From positions 1 to 19,164 of the forward strand of contig DOQE01000086.1 in assembly GCA_003512585.1 (NCBI GenBank): a stretch of DNA of 19,164 nucleotides, given 5' to 3'. Positions 16,479 to 19,164 of the stretch are shown in pieces. Source of the DNA: Bacillota bacterium (GTDB lineage Bacteria > Bacillota_I > Bacilli_A > RFN20 > CAG-826). The notes beneath the pieces were generated by a model that made no database searches, had not been told where the DNA came from, and saw nothing but the letters and a program-made list of their open reading frames with translations. The position numbers were made by a program, and so were the translations under genes. Each line of letters begins with the position of its first letter. The stretch's first letter is position 1.

Positions 16479-18026
16479 ATGGGAAAAATTTTGAAAGGTA
16501 AAAGCGCGAAAAGAAATTATATTTATAACTTACTTTATCAAGTCTTTCTTTTCATTGTCCCGTTGGCCACTACCCCATATATATCAAGGATAATTGGGCC
16601 AAGCGGGATTGGACAATATTCCTTTTCTTATTCCATAACTTCTTACTTCGTTCTTTTTGCCTCTTTAGGATTTGGCTATTATGCCCAAAGAGAAATAGCA
16701 AGGCATAGCCAAGATAGACACGCCCAAAGCGTTATCTTCTTTGAAATAATGATTTGCAAACTCATTTCAACCCTTTTATCAATGGGAATCAATCTCATTT
16801 TGATATATACAAACGTCTATAACGAATACACGTTATTGATGAAATTGCTATTGATTAATATTGCCTCTACTTTCTTTGACATTACTTTCTTTTTTCAAGG
16901 AAGGGAGGAATTTGGCCTAATCGCCATAATAAACGTTTTATCAAAGACTATAGGGATTGCCTGTATATTCATATTCGTAAAAAACGAAGATGATTTATGG
17001 CTATACACATTTTTCCAATCCTTTGTCTTAATATTTTCTAGTTTATTATTATGGGCTTTCCTAATAAAAAGAATAGAACGCGTCAAATTAAGCGAATTGC
17101 ATTTTAAACGTCATATAGTCCCTACTCTATGTTTATTTATTCCTACAATAGCCACTTCAGTCTATACAATGCTAGACAAAACATTAATCGGTCTAATGAT
17201 CGAAGGAAATACTACTATTGCTGAAACCGCGCCAGATGGAACAATAACAACAATAATAAAAAAGACTTCCGACATAGAGAATGGCTACTATGAGCAATCG
17301 GAAAAAGTCGTAAAAATGGCCATGGCTATTATTACTTCTTTAGGTACGGTTATGATTCCTAGAAATTCAAAAGAAGTCGCGGAAGGGCATGAAGAAAAAT
17401 TAATAGAAAACATATACAAGGCCTTGCGTTTTACCTTTTTGTTAGGTGTGCCTTTAACATTGGGCTTGATTGCAACCGCGAATAGTTTCAGTCCTTGGTT
17501 TTTTGGAACTGGATTTGAAAAAGTCCCATACTTAATCATGATTTTTAGCCCCATCGTTTTAATAATAGGCCTGAGCAATGTTTTAGGGTTGCAATATTTA
17601 ATCCCAAAGAAAAACGATGGCAAGTTTACCATAGCCATTACCTCAGGGGCCATTATTAACCTGTGCCTAAACTTAATCTTAATAAGATTTTATAAATCCT
17701 ATGGGGCCGCGATAGCATCCGTAATTGCCGAATTTTCCGTTACAACGATCATGTTTATTTTTGTAAGAAAAGAAATATCGTTTCTAAAAATGCTTAAGCA
17801 ATGCTACAAATATATCATTTCAGGATTAATAATGTTTGGAGTTGTTTTTCTTACTCAATATTTCTTAAAGCTAGATGCCAACCCCTTATTTACCATGATC
17901 TTAGTTTTAGAAGGGGCGTGTACTTATTTCTTGCTTTTATTTATATTAAGGGATTCTGCTTTTATTGATGGAAGCAAGAAAATAATTGGCAAATTAATTC
18001 CACATATAAAGAAAAAAAATAAATAA
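16479..18026 (+). CDS. Wzx-type oligosaccharide flippase (MOP superfamily)
   Basis: A polytopic membrane protein of 515 residues, predicted to carry lipid-linked repeat units from the inner to the outer face of the membrane. The N-terminal NYIYNLLYQVFLFIVPLATT (13-32) and ISRIIGPSGIGQYSFSYSIT (35-54) are the hallmark first helices of the RfbX/Wzx group. FFQGREEFG (about 136-144) and the middle MLDKTLIGLM...GYYEQSEKVVKM are also typical. About 12-14 hydrophobic helices are present and the C-terminus is Lys-rich. Between the LDKTLIGLM helix and GYYEQSEK there is an extra loop of roughly 25 residues rich in Thr/Ile. Many relatives have only a few residues there. It appears to have its own promoter in the 61-nt gap after the lipoprotein gene. 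It is the natural partner of the EpsG-like polymerase on the opposite strand. Confidence 0.93.
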   Translation: MGKILKGKSAKRNYIYNLLYQVFLFIVPLATTPYISRIIGPSGIGQYSFSYSITSYFVLFASLGFGYYAQREIARHSQDRHAQSVIFFEIMICKLISTLLSMGINLILIYTNVYNEYTLLMKLLLINIASTFFDITFFFQGREEFGLIAIINVLSKTIGIACIFIFVKNEDDLWLYTFFQSFVLIFSSLLLWAFLIKRIERVKLSELHFKRHIVPTLCLFIPTIATSVYTMLDKTLIGLMIEGNTTIAETAPDGTITTIIKKTSDIENGYYEQSEKVVKMAMAIITSLGTVMIPRNSKEVAEGHEEKLIENIYKALRFTFLLGVPLTLGLIATANSFSPWFFGTGFEKVPYLIMIFSPIVLIIGLSNVLGLQYLIPKKNDGKFTIAITSGAIINLCLNLILIRFYKSYGAAIASVIAEFSVTTIMFIFVRKEISFLKMLKQCYKYIISGLIMFGVVFLTQYFLKLDANPLFTMILVLEGACTYFLLLFILRDSAFIDGSKKIIGKLIPHIKKKNK

Positions 18027-18093
18027 ACAAACACATCCCAAGAAGATAAACAGGGTTTTATTGGAAAAAGATTTTAAAATATGCGATTTACCA

Positions 18094-19164
18094 TTAATTG
18101 GCTTCTCGATAATTTATCCAGACGTTAATGTGATTGTTTTTCTGATTATAAAATTTACCACAAGATTGATAATCGCTTAAAAGAAGCTTCTCCTTGTTAG
18201 GCAAATTCAAAACAATTCTTACCAATTCTCCCTTTTCAGGCTTAACAAATTCATAGTCAAAACTAGAAGGCAAAACAATAGGGGAAGTCAAATCCCTACG
18301 CGATTTAGTTTCATCTTCTGCCAAAGTTAAATTCCCATATGTAAATGCGACTTTGTTATTTAAATAATGCGCTTTTAATTGGATAGAGAAAAATATATTA
18401 ACGTCTTCTCCTTGTTTTAATTCAATATAAGCGTATCCATCTTTAAAAGAAACGATTTCATCATTAATTTTTAGCGAAGAAGAATTAAATGGTTCTTTAA
18501 TGTAAATATTAACCTTTGAGCCAACCCTTCCTTCTAAACTAATCTTGCATGAAGAAGAAGAAGGATAATTACTGCTCATCTTAATAAAAGCCAAATCGCC
18601 ATTTGTATCGATTGTTTTAATGGTTCCGTTAAAGAAAGAAGAAATGATTAGACCTTCTTTTGAAGAAAGAGCGCTCATCAAAGGCAACAAGGCTACTCCA
18701 GCCGGCCCAATGGCAACGCAGCACCCATAGCATCCACCGCTATTAAACTCCAAATAACCCCCAATGCCCTTCCCGCGACATTTATCATATAAAGGACTAT
18801 AGCTATCAAAAGTCATTCCTTTAACAAATTTTTTTGTAAATAAGTAATATTGGTCTTCATGATTTTCATTAAGGCTACCATAAACATCGTTTAGGCAAGA
18901 TTGTTCGATTCTATCTAAATATTTTTTATCTCCGGTTAGAAAAAACAGTCTGGCCGAGATTCTCATCCAAGTAACGGCAACGCAAGTTTCTTGCATTATT
19001 TGTTCTGAATATTCGCTTTGCTTAAGGCTAGAATTATCGAAGAGTTCATGGGTACAGCCTGAGCAACCAATAAGAGTCAAATCGGTAGAAGCAACATTTT
19101 CTATGAAATTAGAAACGGCTTTAAAATACTTTTCTTCCCTACTTATTTCATAAAAAGCCAAGAG
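18094..19164 (-). CDS. GH127-type glycosidase (beta-L-arabinofuranosidase-like), C-terminal part, 5' end outside window
   Basis: The visible 356 codons are the C-terminal half of a DUF1680/GH127 protein. The family is typically about 600-700 residues and hydrolyses beta-L-arabinofuranosides. The frame runs off the window edge. The TTG at 19161 is internal, since the text LLAFYEISREEKYFKAVSNF is mid-barrel helix sequence. Family residues are visible. ETC (Glu58, Cys60) and the CYGCC cluster (Cys144, Cys147, Cys148) correspond to the Glu/Cys/Cys-Cys zinc site and Cys nucleophile of Bifidobacterium HypBA1. Glu39 in THELF is a candidate for the acid/base. After about residue 160 come beta-sandwich domains. 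No signal peptide can be judged. The gene converges on the flippase gene with 67 nt between them, in which no clear terminator was found. Its link to the glycan locus is uncertain; it may belong to a separate degradation operon beyond the edge. Confidence 0.8.
   Translation of the reverse strand, partial: LLAFYEISREEKYFKAVSNFIENVASTDLTLIGCSGCTHELFDNSSLKQSEYSEQIMQETCVAVTWMRISARLFFLTGDKKYLDRIEQSCLNDVYGSLNENHEDQYYLFTKKFVKGMTFDSYSPLYDKCRGKGIGGYLEFNSGGCYGCCVAIGPAGVALLPLMSALSSKEGLIISSFFNGTIKTIDTNGDLAFIKMSSNYPSSSSCKISLEGRVGSKVNIYIKEPFNSSSLKINDEIVSFKDGYAYIELKQGEDVNIFFSIQLKAHYLNNKVAFTYGNLTLAEDETKSRRDLTSPIVLPSSFDYEFVKPEKGELVRIVLNLPNKEKLLLSDYQSCGKFYNQKNNHINVWINYREAN

Noticed and set aside
18027..18093. 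A terminator between the flippase and the GH127 gene
   Set aside because: Only a ccc/ggg pair and loose A:T pairing can be drawn; no convincing stem with a T tract.

Overview
The window is AT-rich, densely coded DNA from a Gram-positive-type low-GC bacterium. The best fit is an uncultured gut-type member of Bacilli near the Mollicutes/RF39/Erysipelotrichales radiation. Four proteins have a short signal peptide ending in a lipobox cysteine, and three of these have a Ser/Thr-rich wall-spanning linker after it. Reading frames end at TGA as well as TAA (two glycosyltransferase genes stop at TGA inside coupled start/stop overlaps), so this is the standard bacterial code and not the Mycoplasma code in which TGA is Trp. 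The taxon is an inference from protein style only.

Layout. (1) 1-898: the 3' part of a Na+/phosphate cotransporter with a PhoU-like tail, followed by an AT-rich hairpin terminator (921-949). (2) 985-6382: a co-directional operon of three surface lipoproteins, namely a BspA-type leucine-rich-repeat protein with a perfect 27-bp tandem repeat in its linker and two large beta-rich lipoproteins of unknown function. It is closed by a terminator at 6389-6437. (3) 6511-8178: recN, a DNA-repair ATPase, apparently read from a leaderless GTG. (4) 8193-18026: a surface-glycan locus organised around a divergent promoter region at 14133-14317. Leftward runs a six-gene, tightly coupled operon (manC, two GT4 glycosyltransferases, a GT32-like transferase, an EpsG/Wzy-like polymerase, a DUF4422 transferase). 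Rightward run a lipoprotein with a GT80-sialyltransferase-like body and a Wzx-type flippase. (5) 18094-19164: the C-terminal part of a GH127-type (beta-L-arabinofuranosidase-like) glycosidase on the minus strand, cut by the window edge.

How the genes may work together. ManC makes GDP-mannose. The cytoplasmic glycosyltransferases build a lipid-linked repeat unit, the flippase moves it outward and the EpsG-like protein polymerises it. The priming glycosyl-1-phosphate transferase, chain-length regulator and attachment enzyme are not in this window. The most unusual element is the lipoprotein between manC and the flippase. Its body carries, in the right order, the three landmark motifs of GT80 (Pasteurella-type) sialyltransferases, yet it is predicted to be outside the cell, where no nucleotide-sugar donor is expected.

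A second recurrent theme is transcription start: promoters of recN, manC and the flippase gene place the predicted +1 within 0-5 nt of the start codon, without a Shine-Dalgarno sequence, whereas the lipoprotein genes at 985, 4634 and 14318 have one. No RNA genes, insertion sequences, CRISPR arrays or gene-free stretches over 300 bases were seen.
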